Shown: positions 54,280 through 63,992, numbered from the stretch's first letter. The stretch: 64,000 nt of DNA from Halarsenatibacter silvermanii (GCF_900103135.1 NZ_FNGO01000003.1:1-64000), one strand, 5' to 3'. Numbers and translations are program-made. The notes: a model not told the origin generated them from the letters alone.

Positions 54280-57181
54280 CTATCGGCTCATTAATTCTAT
54301 AAATTTTTCTGCCAGCTCCGGATCAAACTGGCTGCCAGCGCACACTTCTATCTCTGTCAGGGCTTTTTCTTTACTGATGGGTTCTTGATACGGCCTGCCC
54401 GTGGTCATAACATCATAGGCATCCACAATGGCAATAATTCGCGATAAAAGTGGTATTTCTTCTCTTTTAAGTTCTTCTGGATAACCCGTTCCATCCCAGC
54501 GTTCGTGGTGGTGTAAAACCTCTCTGGCTATATGAGTAAATTCATCTGTGGCGGACAATACCGTGTGACCCTTTTCCGGATGCTTTTTAATTTCCTGCCA
54601 TTCTTTCTCTGACAGCCCCCCTGATTTTCTTAAAATATTCTCTGAAATAGTAATCTTGCCAATATCATGGAGTTCGGACAGCAGTGTCAACCTGTTCAGT
54701 TTATCATTAGACAGGTCTATTTCCTCCCCGAGTTTGTAGGCTAATTCAGTCATCCTCTGGGTATGCCTTCTAGCCTCTGCACTTTTAGCCGCCAGAGAAT
54801 CCAGCATATTCTTTATCAGTCTGTTTTCATAATTGTTTATTCTGGTTATTTTATCTCTATACATTCTTTCATCTGCTCTCGATAATACCTCTTTCAGCTC
54901 TTCTTCCATATTTATTCTGGTGGCTCTGCCCACACTTAAAGTTATGAGAATATCTTCAAGCTCTGCTCCTTCACAGGTGTCTTCTATCCTTCTGACTACT
55001 CGTTCGGCTTCTTCTGCTTCAGTCTGAGGCAGGAGGACAACAAATTCATCGCCGGCCCAGCGGGAAACAATATCTTCACTCCTGGTGCATTCACGGAGTA
55101 TATCTGCCACATTTATCAAAAGCTCATCTCCCTTATTATGACCGTAAGTATCGTTGACAAGTTTAAGGCGGTTTACATCACACATTATCAAACTGACCGG
55201 CAGCTGTCTTTCTGTATCAAGCCTGGCCATTTCCTTTTCCAGATAAGAACGATTGTAAAGATCTGTCAGTCCATCATGATAACTCAAATATTCCAGGTTC
55301 GCCTCTTTCTCTTTCAACATGGTTATATCCATAAGCATGGAGAGAAGGTCTTCCTCGCCCTCGGGCAGCTTAAATCTGGTTTTTTCCAGCCTGGCATAAT
55401 AAACTTCACCACTTTTTTTGCGGAATTTTTTAGTCAGACTCAGATCATCTCCTGCCAGTATTCGTTCCATAATCTCCTGGATTTTCTCTGTCTTTTCAAA
55501 ATTAATAAGGGTATCAAATATACTTCTGCCTTCCAGCTCATCTTTGTTATAATTCGTAATTTCACACAATTTATTGTTGACTTCCAGAATATTTCCTTCC
55601 TCATCCTGAACCAGAATCCCCACAGGAGAAATTTCAAATATCTTGCGATACTGTTCTTCTCTAATCCTCAGTTCCTCTTACATCTTTTTTCTTTCTTTTA
55701 TATCACGGGCGAAAACCATTTCAAATTCTTCCCCTTCGTACTCAAAGTACTGACTTATCAGATGGACCGGAAAAACAATTCCCTCTTTCGTTTCGAATTC
55801 CCTTTCATAGACGTATGAGCCCGAGGACTTTATCTCCTGCCAGAATTCATTTCTTTCCAGAACAGAAGATTTTTCTGCCACCAGCCTTCTGGCCTTGCTG
55901 CCGATGAGCTCATCCCTATCATAGCCCAGCTTTTCACAGACCCTTTCATTCGCGTACCTAATTATCCCCTCAGGCGATACCCTTAAAAACATCATATTGG
56001 CCTTATCGAGGCAAGACTTTGTCAGCTCGAGCTCCCTTTCCGCTTTTTTACGCTCGCTTATATCGCGTGAAAGCTCCACAATTCCGGTAATCTCTCCTGT
56101 TTCATCATCAATCATGGGATAGGAATATAGCTCGAGGTAATCAACTTCGGGATTATGATCAGGTTGTTCAATTTTTGCTGCAGCTTCGCCAGTTTTTAAA
56201 GTCCTCAGCACATGACAATCAGCGCATGGTTTAGCAAGTGCATGATGGACCCTATAACAGGTTTTTCCTTCCAGAGGGGCATTTTCTTCATACCATTCAT
56301 TCATGGTGCTGTTGGCATATCTTATGGTGAAATCAGAGTTTAATACAGCAATACCATCCTGTATGCTTTCCAGAATGGCCTCGAGCTGATTTTTCGTTTT
56401 CTCGAGCTCCTGCCTGATCTCCTCCAGCTTTTCTCTCTCTTTTTTAACTCTGTTATATCATCATATAATGTATAAGCTCCTTCTACCTCTCCTTCGATAA
56501 TTATGGGAACCCCGTGAAACAAGAATTTTTTTCATTTCCCCACCTATCAAAGCGAGTGCCTTTCCCTCTGCTTTTTTTGCCCTGCAGGATTTCTTCAGTC
56601 TTTTCCCGGCTGGCAAAACCCTCCTGGCCCCATTCCAGCACGTCATCAAGGTGTTCTCCCCTTACCTCCGACAGGCTATAACCGAAAACCTCCTCAAATT
56701 CACCATTTATATCGATGATCTCCCCCGCGTTGTTGAGCATAGCTATGGCGGAGGTGCTGTTGTTGAATAGGGCATCGACTTTCTGCTTTTCTTTTTTCTT
56801 TCTGGCAGAAACATCTTCTTTCAGAACTAAAACCCCATCTCCAAAACCGGAAATTTTGACTTCACACCAGCGAACACTACCGCCTGACCGAACTTTTATT
56901 TCTTCTATACACTCCCCGTTCTCGCCCTTTATTATCCCCTGGATTTCTCGGGTCAACTTTTCCACGGTCTCTTCGGGACATCCGATCTTTCTCAGCATTT
57001 CAGGATATTTGTTGCCCGGCCCGATTTTTTCCGGAGATAATTCGAACTCCGTCAGAGTTTCTTCCCACCTGCTGTTAATAGACTGAACTTTCAGATTATT
57101 ATCCAGCAGAGAAGCTCCTTCCGGCAGTGAAGAGATGAAAGAATCCGGACCGATGCTTTCGCTTCCAGAAAAATCGGACAT
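54280..57181 (-). pseudogene. Multi-PAS GGDEF/HD-GYP gene broken by two frameshifts and a TAA
   Basis: From ATG 57179-57181 (after GGGGGC) frames can be joined into a protein of about 965 residues. PAS (SFISSLPEGASLLDNNLKVQ) and PAS (ALFNNSTSAIAMLNNAGEII) break in T7 at 56526-56532; the correct frame is NEKKFLFHGVPIIIEG. The next break is a (GA) repeat near 56413-56420; one GA fewer gives KKREKLEEIRQELEKTK. A PAS with Cys pair (YRVHHALAKPCADCHVLRTL) and another PAS run to an in-frame TAA at 55678-55680, then EELRIREEQYRKIFEISPVG, GGDEF (RWAGDEFVVLLPQ) and HD-GYP (HDIGKITISENIL, HHERWDGTGYPEE) follow. The C-terminal frame (54280-55623) alone is intact. An insertion sequence sits 27 bases upstream of the start and may have cost it its promoter. 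Confidence 0.88.
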
Positions 57182-57207
57182 ATTAATCGCCCCCTGCTCC
57201 CCTAAAG

Positions 57208-57213
57208 ACTTGT
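57208..57213 (+). repeat. Left target-site duplication of the insertion sequence
   Basis: ACTTGT, flush with the left terminal inverted repeat; identical to 58689-58694. Confidence 0.65.
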
Positions 57214-57373
57214 TGGTAAGTCTCAATACATCGTTCACACTTTTTGGGCGATTTGCTGGTAACATTCCTAATGGCCGATAGGTGTCAAGACATCGTTCAT
57301 TTAATGCCTGATTTCTTTCAAGAGATAGGTAACACTTGCGCCGATATCTAAGTCATCTATAGAGGTGATTTAG

Positions 57374-58558
57374 ATGTCGGGATCAAAAAAAGAGCTGGAA
57401 AGGGAAAGACAAACGGCAATTAAACTTTATCTCTCAGGCCAATCAGTTTCTTCTATCTGCGATAAGCTGAACCGCAGCAGAAAATGGTTCTACAAATGGA
57501 AAAAACGTTATGAGAACAAAGCTTCCGATTGGTTCAAATCTGAATCAAGAGCTCCTAAAGAGCCTGATAGCATAGACTCCAATATAGAGGATGTAATTAT
57601 TAAAGTTCGAGAGAAACTGATGAAAGACGATTACGCTCAGATAGGAGCTCAGGTCATAGCCTGGAAATTAAATAACTTAGGAGTTGAAAATATACCCTCG
57701 CTCTCCACCATTAATCGCATAATCAAACGAAATGATTTAACGGTGCAAGACTCTGAATATGAGAAAAAGGGCACTGACTATCCTAATATCCCTGTTTGGT
57801 TTCCCAATAGCCTTCACGAAGTAGATTTTTGGGGACCGAGATACATTACAGGAGGAACCAAGTTTTATGTGTTCAATGTAATGGATATATACTCTCGCAG
57901 TTTGTGTTCTATGCCTGCACAAAATAAGGGCAGTAAAACTGCGCTCAATGGTCTCTTTAAAGCCTGGAAAGCCATGAATGAACCCGATTTTATAAAATTC
58001 GATAATGCCCTGCAATTTCGAGGCAGCAATAGACATCCAAGATCTTTTAGTTCTGTTATAAGGTTTTGTCTTAAAAAGGGTATACAACCCATCTTTATTC
58101 CAAAAAATTCTCCCTGGCGCAATGGTCATATTGAAAACTTCCATGATACTCTCCAGAGGAAATTTTACCGTCAAATTGAGTTCGAAAATTTTGATCACTT
58201 CTGCAACAAATTTGAAGAATTTATCGTCTATCACAACGCAAACCATCGCTACAGTCCTTTAGGTGGGGCAACTCCTAATGAGGTTTACAGCAGGGACGTT
58301 TTAAACGGCGAAGAGGAAGAAGATCGCAATTATGAGCTCCCTGATGAAATTCCCATAAGCGACGGCTATATACATGTCATAAGACTGATAAGAAGCGACT
58401 TGAAGCTGGATGTATTCAGTGAGACATTTTCGATGCCTGAGGAGTTACAATATCAATATGTGGCTGCAACTATCTGCACTGACGCGCATATAATTCGAGT
58501 TCATGATAGTAACTGGAACAGCCTCTTCACAATACCATACAGATTGACCAAGAAATGA
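57374..58558 (+). CDS. DDE transposase with integrase core (IS481-like)
   Basis: 394 residues, intact. N-terminal helix-turn-helix (SGQSVSSICDKLNRSRKWFY, about 24-45), a second HTH-like part (about 75-115), then the integrase core (rve). Catalytic residues: Asp in SLHEVDFWGPRY, Asp in FIKFDNALQFRG and Glu in NSPWRNGHIENFHDTLQRKF. The ending PLGGATPNEVYSRD matches the YNxxRPHxxLGxxTPxExY pattern of IS481/IS3-type transposases. Start ATG after GAGGTG. It catalyses cut-and-paste or copy-out transposition; no frameshift control signal is seen. Reading frame and ends are complete, suggesting a recently active element. Confidence 0.9.
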   Translation: MSGSKKELERERQTAIKLYLSGQSVSSICDKLNRSRKWFYKWKKRYENKASDWFKSESRAPKEPDSIDSNIEDVIIKVREKLMKDDYAQIGAQVIAWKLNNLGVENIPSLSTINRIIKRNDLTVQDSEYEKKGTDYPNIPVWFPNSLHEVDFWGPRYITGGTKFYVFNVMDIYSRSLCSMPAQNKGSKTALNGLFKAWKAMNEPDFIKFDNALQFRGSNRHPRSFSSVIRFCLKKGIQPIFIPKNSPWRNGHIENFHDTLQRKFYRQIEFENFDHFCNKFEEFIVYHNANHRYSPLGGATPNEVYSRDVLNGEEEEDRNYELPDEIPISDGYIHVIRLIRSDLKLDVFSETFSMPEELQYQYVAATICTDAHIIRVHDSNWNSLFTIPYRLTKK

Positions 58559-58595
58559 ATTGTGTGAACGATGTCTTGAAAGTTAACCAGCATTA

Positions 58596-58624
58596 GGGGG
58601 CGGTTCGCCCCCTCGGGGGCGAAC
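58596..58624 (+). terminator. Alternative GC-rich hairpins in the right end of the insertion sequence
   Basis: GGGGGCG (58596-58602) pairs with CGCCCCC (58606-58612) around GTT, and GTTCGCCCCC (58603-58612) pairs with GGGGGCGAAC (58615-58624) around TC. The two stems share one arm and exclude each other. There is no U tract, so this may be a transcript-end or attenuator structure. Confidence 0.45.
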
Positions 58625-58688
58625 GTTACCGATGTTCTAACAGTTCCCCACCATTAAAAAACTGTGAACGAAGTCTTGACATTTAACA

Positions 58689-58694
58689 ACTTGT
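58689..58694 (+). repeat. Right target-site duplication of the insertion sequence
   Basis: ACTTGT, flush with the right terminal inverted repeat. The gene-free stretch from here to 59083 shows only a small CTGCC/GGCAG hairpin near 58742-58761 and the promoter below. Confidence 0.65.
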
Positions 58695-59012
58695 GTTTAA
58701 ATACGATTGCTTAATTCATCTTTTTACAAAAAACAAAATTCTGCCCCCTGATAAAAGGCAGAAAAGCTTTAATGAACCGCAGCAAATATTCATCACCTTC
58801 GGCAGACCGTCATGCCAGAATAAAATTTAAATCTAGCACACAGCCTTTGCCAGCTGCCTTTAAAAGCAGCGACCTTTTCGGGGATTTTTTAACTTAAAAA
58901 ACTAAATCCAATTTAAGGATATCATAACTTATGGATTTAATCAAAATTTTCCTCAGTTTATTCCTTCCAGCAACCAGATTTTATCAAATCCTCTTCTCAG
59001 CAAAGCTGCGGA

Positions 59013-59041
59013 TCGACAAGACAGATAATAGTTGATATAAT
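59013..59041 (+). promoter_or_regulatory. Promoter of the DUF21 gene
   Basis: TCGACA (59013-59018), 17-base spacer, TATAAT (59036-59041), 42 bases before the start codon. Confidence 0.6.
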
Positions 59042-59083
59042 ATGGCTAAATGAAGTGCAATGAATGAAAGGTGAGTGCTATAA

Positions 59084-60115
59084 ATGGGTATACTTGTCTG
59101 GCTGGCTATTATTCTATGTGTATCTCAGTCTGCCACCCTTTCCGGTCTCAATCTGGCTTATTTCAACGTGAGCAAATTGAGACTGGAAATGGAGATAGAA
59201 CAGGGCAGCCGCAAAGCTAAAAAGGTGCTGGAGTTAAGAAAGGATGCCAACTTTCTGCTGGTGACAATTCTCTGGGCCAACGTTTCGGTCAATGTGCTGC
59301 TGCCGCTTTTAACCGGCTCGGTGCTCAGCGGTATTATGGCATTTTTCTTCTCCACAGTCGTCATAACTATAGTGGGCGAGATAATTCCCCAGAGCTATTT
59401 TTCCCGCCATGCTGTGGAGGTTGGGGCAAAATTTGCTCCGCTGCTCAGATTCTATCAAATTCTGCTCTATCCAGTGGCCAGGCCGACAGCGCTGTTGCTG
59501 GACAGATGGCTGGGCCGCGAGGCCATCTCCTATTTCCGCGAGGATGACATCAAGGAGATGATAAATCTGCACATGGAGGCTGAAGATACCGAGATTGAAA
59601 AGGTTGAGGGTCAGGGGGTTATCAACCTGCTCACTCTCGATGATCTTCCCGCCACAGCCGAAGGAGAAATCCTGCATCCTGACAGCATCATCGAGATGAA
59701 ATTCAACGAAATCATGCCTCAGTTTCCTGATATTGAACCGCAGGGAGACGATCCCTTCCTGCAGCAGCTGCACAGTTCCGAACGCAAGTGGGCAGTGCTG
59801 GTCGATGAAGAGGACCAGGAACCCAGATTGGCGGTAAACGTCGATAAATTCATCCGCGAAGCGCTCTTTCAGCCGGAATACTTCCGTCCTTATCATCACT
59901 GCCACAATCCCATCCTGGTGAGAGACGACAGCACCACGCTGGGAGAAATCATTCCGGAATTTCAGGTAAACCCCCGGCACAGCGAGGACGATGTTGTCGA
60001 CAGAGATATAATCCTCGTCTGGGGTGAAGAAAAGAAGGTAATAACGGGAGCTGATCTTCTGGGGAGATTGCTCCGGGGGATCGTCAAGAATTATGAGATC
60101 CCCCAGCAGGTATGA
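59084..60115 (+). CDS. DUF21 (CNNM/CorC-like) membrane transporter protein
   Basis: 343 residues. The DUF21 transmembrane domain (about 1-165) has the family motif LSGLNLAYFNVSKLRLEMEI, then ANFLLVTILWANVSVNVLLP and TIVGEIIPQSYFSRHAVEVG. Residues about 165-340 replace the usual CBS pair with a soluble part that keeps a CBS-like pattern weakly (ITGADLLGRLLRGIVKNYEI). DUF21 proteins of the CNNM/CorC/MpfA group export or exchange Mg2+ and other divalent metals. ATG with AAAGGTGA about 10 bases before. It has its own promoter and no operon partners. Substrate metal is inference. Confidence 0.85.
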   Translation: MGILVWLAIILCVSQSATLSGLNLAYFNVSKLRLEMEIEQGSRKAKKVLELRKDANFLLVTILWANVSVNVLLPLLTGSVLSGIMAFFFSTVVITIVGEIIPQSYFSRHAVEVGAKFAPLLRFYQILLYPVARPTALLLDRWLGREAISYFREDDIKEMINLHMEAEDTEIEKVEGQGVINLLTLDDLPATAEGEILHPDSIIEMKFNEIMPQFPDIEPQGDDPFLQQLHSSERKWAVLVDEEDQEPRLAVNVDKFIREALFQPEYFRPYHHCHNPILVRDDSTTLGEIIPEFQVNPRHSEDDVVDRDIILVWGEEKKVITGADLLGRLLRGIVKNYEIPQQV

Positions 60116-60260
60116 AGGAAAAATTTATTCACCGAAAAATTTCAGCTAAAATATTCGAGCAAATATTAAATAAACCATTTGTCCTCATAAGAAAGAGAAA
60201 ATGACCGGCTGACAAAACTCACTATTTCTTCTCTGCTGCCTTCAGATTCAACTGCAGAAA

Positions 60261-61387
60261 TTAAGTGCCTGCCTTTATCATCGATTCTGTCTTATAATCA
60301 GTTATTACCCGATAATAACCACTGAGCTGTTCATTAAGCTTCTGATCACCCGTATCTATCAGCATTTTATTCTCCGGGAGTGAATAAAGCTTATGGCTGG
60401 TGGCGATGATGGTGATACTATCCTCACCGACTCTTCTTATAACTCTATCGCTGATCTGCTGGTTGCCGCGCCCAAAGATAAAACCCTGACCGCCTATTAC
60501 GGTGACCACTATTTCCGCCGGATAGTTCTCGTATTCAGTCAGCAAATTCAAAAGATCTTCTTCAGCTAAATCACTGCCCACCAGCTCTTCATTAAAAATT
60601 GCGTCCACTCCCAAAAGAGAGAAATTCAGCTCCAGTTTCTCCATTATAGATGAGGTGGTTGTGCCCGGGCCTATTATATAAAGAGTATCCTCTTTCATTC
60701 TCTCCTGCAGGAAAAAGCCTGCTATGGCATAGCGGGTCGATTCATCGCTTTTACCGCTGCCCGATTTCTGATTTTGTGTGAGCTGCTGATCACCGGGTAC
60801 TGAGAGATAACCAAACAATCTGGCCCTAACTTCTCCCTCTCGAAAAGCATCTTCATCTATATCCATAACCTCTTTTTCATCGGTTCCGGAAACTTCCCCC
60901 CTGACAAACTTACGCACCAGCACTCCAGCATTTTTGGGATTAGTGGCAAAGACGGCGGAATGTATTTTTACGCCCGCAGGAATGCCCAAAGCGGGCAGAC
61001 TGGTTTCAACAGCCGAATAAATATCGCGGGCTGTGCCATCTCCGCCGGCAAAAAGAATCAGTTCCACACCTTTTTCTTTCATATCCCGGGCTGCCTGTCT
61101 GGTATCTTCAGGCCGGGTTTCACCGGAATCGATTTCACCTATCACTTCTGCTGATATTCCCACTCTGGCAGTTGATTTTTCACCCATCTCAGCTGGATAT
61201 GTGATCAGCTCCATCTCATCGCTGACAGATCTAACTTCTTTTAGAGCCTGAGCAGCTCTCTCAGGAGCCTCCGGTCAGCTCCCATATCGAGAGCTTTCTG
61301 CTGGGTTTCGAGGCCATCGCTGCCCTTGAGCCCCACTTTTCCTCCCAAACCAGCCCTTGGATTAACTATCAGTCCAATTCTTTTCAT
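60261..61387 (-). pseudogene. COG3199 ATP-NAD-kinase-like (AcoX-like) gene with one frameshift
   Basis: The first frame starts at ATG 61385-61387 (after AAGGAAGGTG): MKRIGLIVNPRAGLGGKVGL followed by KGSDG, the classic phosphate-binding opening of COG3199. It breaks near 61270-61278; in the other frame EAPERAAQALKEVRSVSDEM leads into the second frame (60261-61214): LILFAGGDGTARDIYSAVE (GGDG motif), GIPAGVKIHSAVFATNPKNA and IIGPGTTTSSIMEKLELNFS. COG3199 proteins resemble NAD kinase and are often near acetoin or glycine genes, but activity is not established. One base is missing, not in a homopolymer. It lies downstream of gcvPB on the same strand. Confidence 0.82.
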
Positions 61388-61416
61388 ACTTTCACCTTCC
61401 TTAAATAATAAAGTGC

Positions 61417-61452
61417 CTCGGGCTTCCACCGAATTACCGGTGCAAGCCCGAG
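61417..61452 (-). terminator. Hairpin between gcvPB and the COG3199 gene
   Basis: CTCGGGCTT (61417-61425) pairs with AAGCCCGAG (61444-61452); an inner CACCG/CGGTG stem extends it. On the minus strand GCACTTTATTATTT follows. It is a terminator or processing hairpin after gcvPB. Confidence 0.6.
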
Positions 61453-61521
61453 ATTACTGATTTCTTTCCGGATCGATTAAAATTAAAAGAGTATTGGAAT
61501 GATTATCAGAAACGAGAATGT

Positions 61522-63099
61522 TTAAATTTCTCCATCATATTTGTCTTTTTTCTTCTTAAATGCTCGATAGGTCAGCGCCCATTTCTCGGGATCGGTGAGC
61601 GCTTCATTGTCGAGCCGCTTGCTGGAAGCTGCCTTATAAGGGGAGTTTTGAACCAGTTCAGGATCTTCTTTGGCTTCCTGTTCTATTCGTTTTAGCACCT
61701 CAATATATTCGTCCATATCACCTTTGGAGTAGGTTTCGCAGGGTTCTAAAGTCATCGGTTCGGGTATCAGCCAGGGGTGGTGACTGGCCCAGTAATGCTG
61801 TATGCCATAATCGGCAACTCTGCGTTCTATGTCGGCAGTTCCAACCCCGGTTTCATCTTTGAGCTGTTCCCAGGTATAGCGCACCTGTTCCATGCGGCGA
61901 AAGTCATTGTCATAATAAGAGTAAGAAAGTGTGGGTATCTCTTCATCGAGTTTCTCGTACAGGTAATTGTTGTTCAGAACAGATATTTCGGCAGTTTCAC
62001 GTAAGCCTTCAACCCCCATAGCCCGGGTCCAGGCATAGGCCCTTAATACAACTGCGGCCGTGCCATAAAAATCACGCACTTTGCCGATGGATTGGGGGCG
62101 ATCATAATCAAGATAATAGTTTTTGCCGTCGTATTCCACGGTCGGTCTGGGCAGATATTTAGCCAGCTCATCCCGTACGCAGAGTGCTCCATTGCCCGGG
62201 CCCGAACCTCCGTGAGGAGTGCCAAAGGTTTTATGCAGGTTGAAATGACACATGTCAAAGCCAGCCTCTCTTGCCCGCGCTATACCCAGGAAAGCATTGG
62301 CATTGGCCTGATCGTAAAAACACAGCCCGCCCACATCATGAACTGCCTCAACAAATTTATCGATCCTGGGATTATAAAGACCGATATCTTCCGGATTAGT
62401 CATAAATACACCGGCTGTATTCTCAGAAAGCGCTTCCTTGAAAGCTTCTAAATCCGGCAGGCCGTCCTCATCGGGATATATTGTTATGACTTTAAAACCT
62501 GCATGTTGAGGACAGGCGGCATCTGAGGGATGAGAATAGATAGTTGTTATGATTTCGTCGCGTTGATCCAACTCTCCTTTTTTCTCGAAATGTTTGCGCA
62601 TTATTGAAGCTGCTGTATAAACGGCATGATTTCCTCCACCGGGCTGAAAAGTCACTCTGTCCAGACCGGAAACCTCCTGCAGGATATTTTCAAACCTCTT
62701 ATAGATTTCCAGAATGCCCTGCACTGTCTCATCATCCTGCAGAGGATGCAGATTAGTAAAGTCATCATGCTGAACCAGTTGTTCGTTTATGCGTGGATTG
62801 TACTTCATTGTACAGGTACCCTCACTTATATCGTTAGTGAGATTGGAACCCATGGTTTCCTGAGCCAGATGCAGCCAGTGCATCAATACATGTTTTTTAG
62901 CCACTTCTGGCAGCTCCGGCTTTTCCTCCCGGCTTATCTCATCCGGAAGCTCAGCCAGCACATCACCGGCTTCTTTTTTAACTTCATTATCCGGCTCCGG
63001 AACGCGAATGCCTCTTTCTCCGGGAGTTGACATTTCATATATAAGCGGCTCATCCCAGTCCGCCTGCTGGAAATTTTCTCTCACTATAGTTTTACCCAT
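61522..63099 (-). CDS. gcvPB: Glycine dehydrogenase (decarboxylating) subunit 2
   Basis: 525 residues, slightly longer than the usual about 490. Subunit 2 of the two-subunit P protein of the glycine cleavage system, which decarboxylates glycine and passes the aminomethyl group to the H protein. Landmarks: LHLAQETMGSNLTNDISEGT near the N-terminus, TFQPGGGNHAVYTAASIMRK, FMTNPEDIGLYNPRI, LCFYDQANANAFLGIARARE and the PLP lysine in MCHFNLHKTFGTPHGGSGPG. ATG after GGAGGTG. It begins 21 bases after the truncated gcvPA. gcvT, gcvH and lpd are not in the window. In a halophile it would use glycine from betaine breakdown, but the missing half of gcvPA makes the local pair non-functional unless another copy exists. 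Confidence 0.95.
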   Translation of the reverse strand: MGKTIVRENFQQADWDEPLIYEMSTPGERGIRVPEPDNEVKKEAGDVLAELPDEISREEKPELPEVAKKHVLMHWLHLAQETMGSNLTNDISEGTCTMKYNPRINEQLVQHDDFTNLHPLQDDETVQGILEIYKRFENILQEVSGLDRVTFQPGGGNHAVYTAASIMRKHFEKKGELDQRDEIITTIYSHPSDAACPQHAGFKVITIYPDEDGLPDLEAFKEALSENTAGVFMTNPEDIGLYNPRIDKFVEAVHDVGGLCFYDQANANAFLGIARAREAGFDMCHFNLHKTFGTPHGGSGPGNGALCVRDELAKYLPRPTVEYDGKNYYLDYDRPQSIGKVRDFYGTAAVVLRAYAWTRAMGVEGLRETAEISVLNNNYLYEKLDEEIPTLSYSYYDNDFRRMEQVRYTWEQLKDETGVGTADIERRVADYGIQHYWASHHPWLIPEPMTLEPCETYSKGDMDEYIEVLKRIEQEAKEDPELVQNSPYKAASSKRLDNEALTDPEKWALTYRAFKKKKDKYDGEI

Positions 63100-63120
63100 T
63101 CTATGATTTCACCTCCAAAT

Positions 63121-63912
63121 TTAATTAAGAACTTTTTCCAGGGCCAGGGCCAGTTCTTGAATGTCTTCCTTTTGATGAACTTCGGTTATACTGAAGAGAG
63201 CGGCATTCCCCATCTCTTCGAATTCTTCGCTGAGATCTCTGCCGCCAAATATACCCTCTTCTTTGAGAGCTTCATTTATTTCTTTCACGGACATATCTGT
63301 GTCGGTGTATTTAACCACAAATTCTTTGAAGCAGGCAGTTTCGCTGGCTATTTCGATACCCTCGATGTCAGAAAGCAGGCTTTGAGCATACTTAATTCTT
63401 TGCATTATTCCTTCACCGAGCTCTTTCATCCCCTCCGGCCCCATCAAGGCCAGATAAACTCCGGCCACGATTCCGTACAAAGCAGTAGTGGTACCGATAA
63501 ATTCCTTGCCTTCTTCTCTTTCTGCATAAGATGTTCTATCGAAAGCCACGTGACCAAACCCGTACTCGCCTTCCTCCTGAGTTGTGGTGATACCGAAGAG
63601 AAGATCGGGATATTCAGCCACGTATTTTTCTTCATCAATTGATGCTATATAACCTGAGAGTGCACCTCCCCACTTCATGTGCAGACCGAGAGGCTGAAGA
63701 TCGCCGCATACGATGGTTGCACCATAGTTTCCAGGAGCTTCCAGCACTCCTAAAGAGGTGGGGTCGGCTCCGACTACAAATTCAGCCCCCACACTTTTTG
63801 CCAGCCGCGAAATATCTGCAACTTTTGTCTCGATAGTTCCCAGATAATTGGGATTTTCGATATAAACAGCCGAGACATCTTCTGAAATTTTTTTCTCCAA
63901 AAATGTCATCAT
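63121..63912 (-). pseudogene. gcvPA: 5'-truncated glycine dehydrogenase subunit 1
   Basis: 263 residues matching the C-terminal 60% of GcvPA, which is normally about 440-450. It begins in the middle of the PLP fold: VSAVYIENPNYLGTIETKVA, EFVVGADPTSLGVLEAPGNY, then GLHMKWGGALSGYIASIDEE and FGHVAFDRTSYAEREEGKEF. The first about 180 residues are missing. Upstream is not a shifted continuation but an intrinsic terminator for another gene (63931-63968) and no ribosome binding site before the ATG at 63910. A deletion probably fused an unrelated gene end to this fragment. The frame that remains is intact to its stop. Confidence 0.8.
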
Positions 63913-63930
63913 GATTAATTATCTCATTAA

Positions 63931-63968
63931 ATCAAAATAAAAAATGCCAGCATAATTTCTATGCTGAC
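63931..63968 (-). terminator. Intrinsic terminator upstream of the gcvPA fragment
   Basis: On the minus strand GTCAGCATA (63968-63960) pairs with TATGCTGGC (63954-63946, one G-U pair) around GAAAT and is followed by ATTTTTTATTTTGA. It would end transcription of a gene to the right of the window, just before the gcvPA fragment. Confidence 0.75.
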
Positions 63969-63992
63969 ACCCTGTATAAACTTAATATCAAT

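Larger units (their letters stand above)
57214..58688 (+). mobile_element. Complete insertion sequence, 1475 bp, IS481-like
   Basis: The left end TGGTAAGTCTCAATACATCG plus TTCACA (57214-57239) and the reverse complement of the right end, TGTTAAATGTCAAGACTTCG plus TTCACA (58663-58688), agree at 21 of 26 positions. Six-base ACTTGT target duplications abut both ends. Inside are a second, sub-terminal inverted repeat pair (TCAAGACATCGTTCA at 57285-57299; its exact complement at 58565-58579) and one intact transposase gene. It inserted 27 bases before the start of the PAS/GGDEF/HD-GYP gene. Confidence 0.8.

Noticed and set aside
57283-58681. Alternative insertion-sequence ends TGTCAAGAC...GTCTTGACA
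   Set aside because: No target duplication flanks these positions, whereas 57214 and 58688 are flanked by identical ACTTGT.
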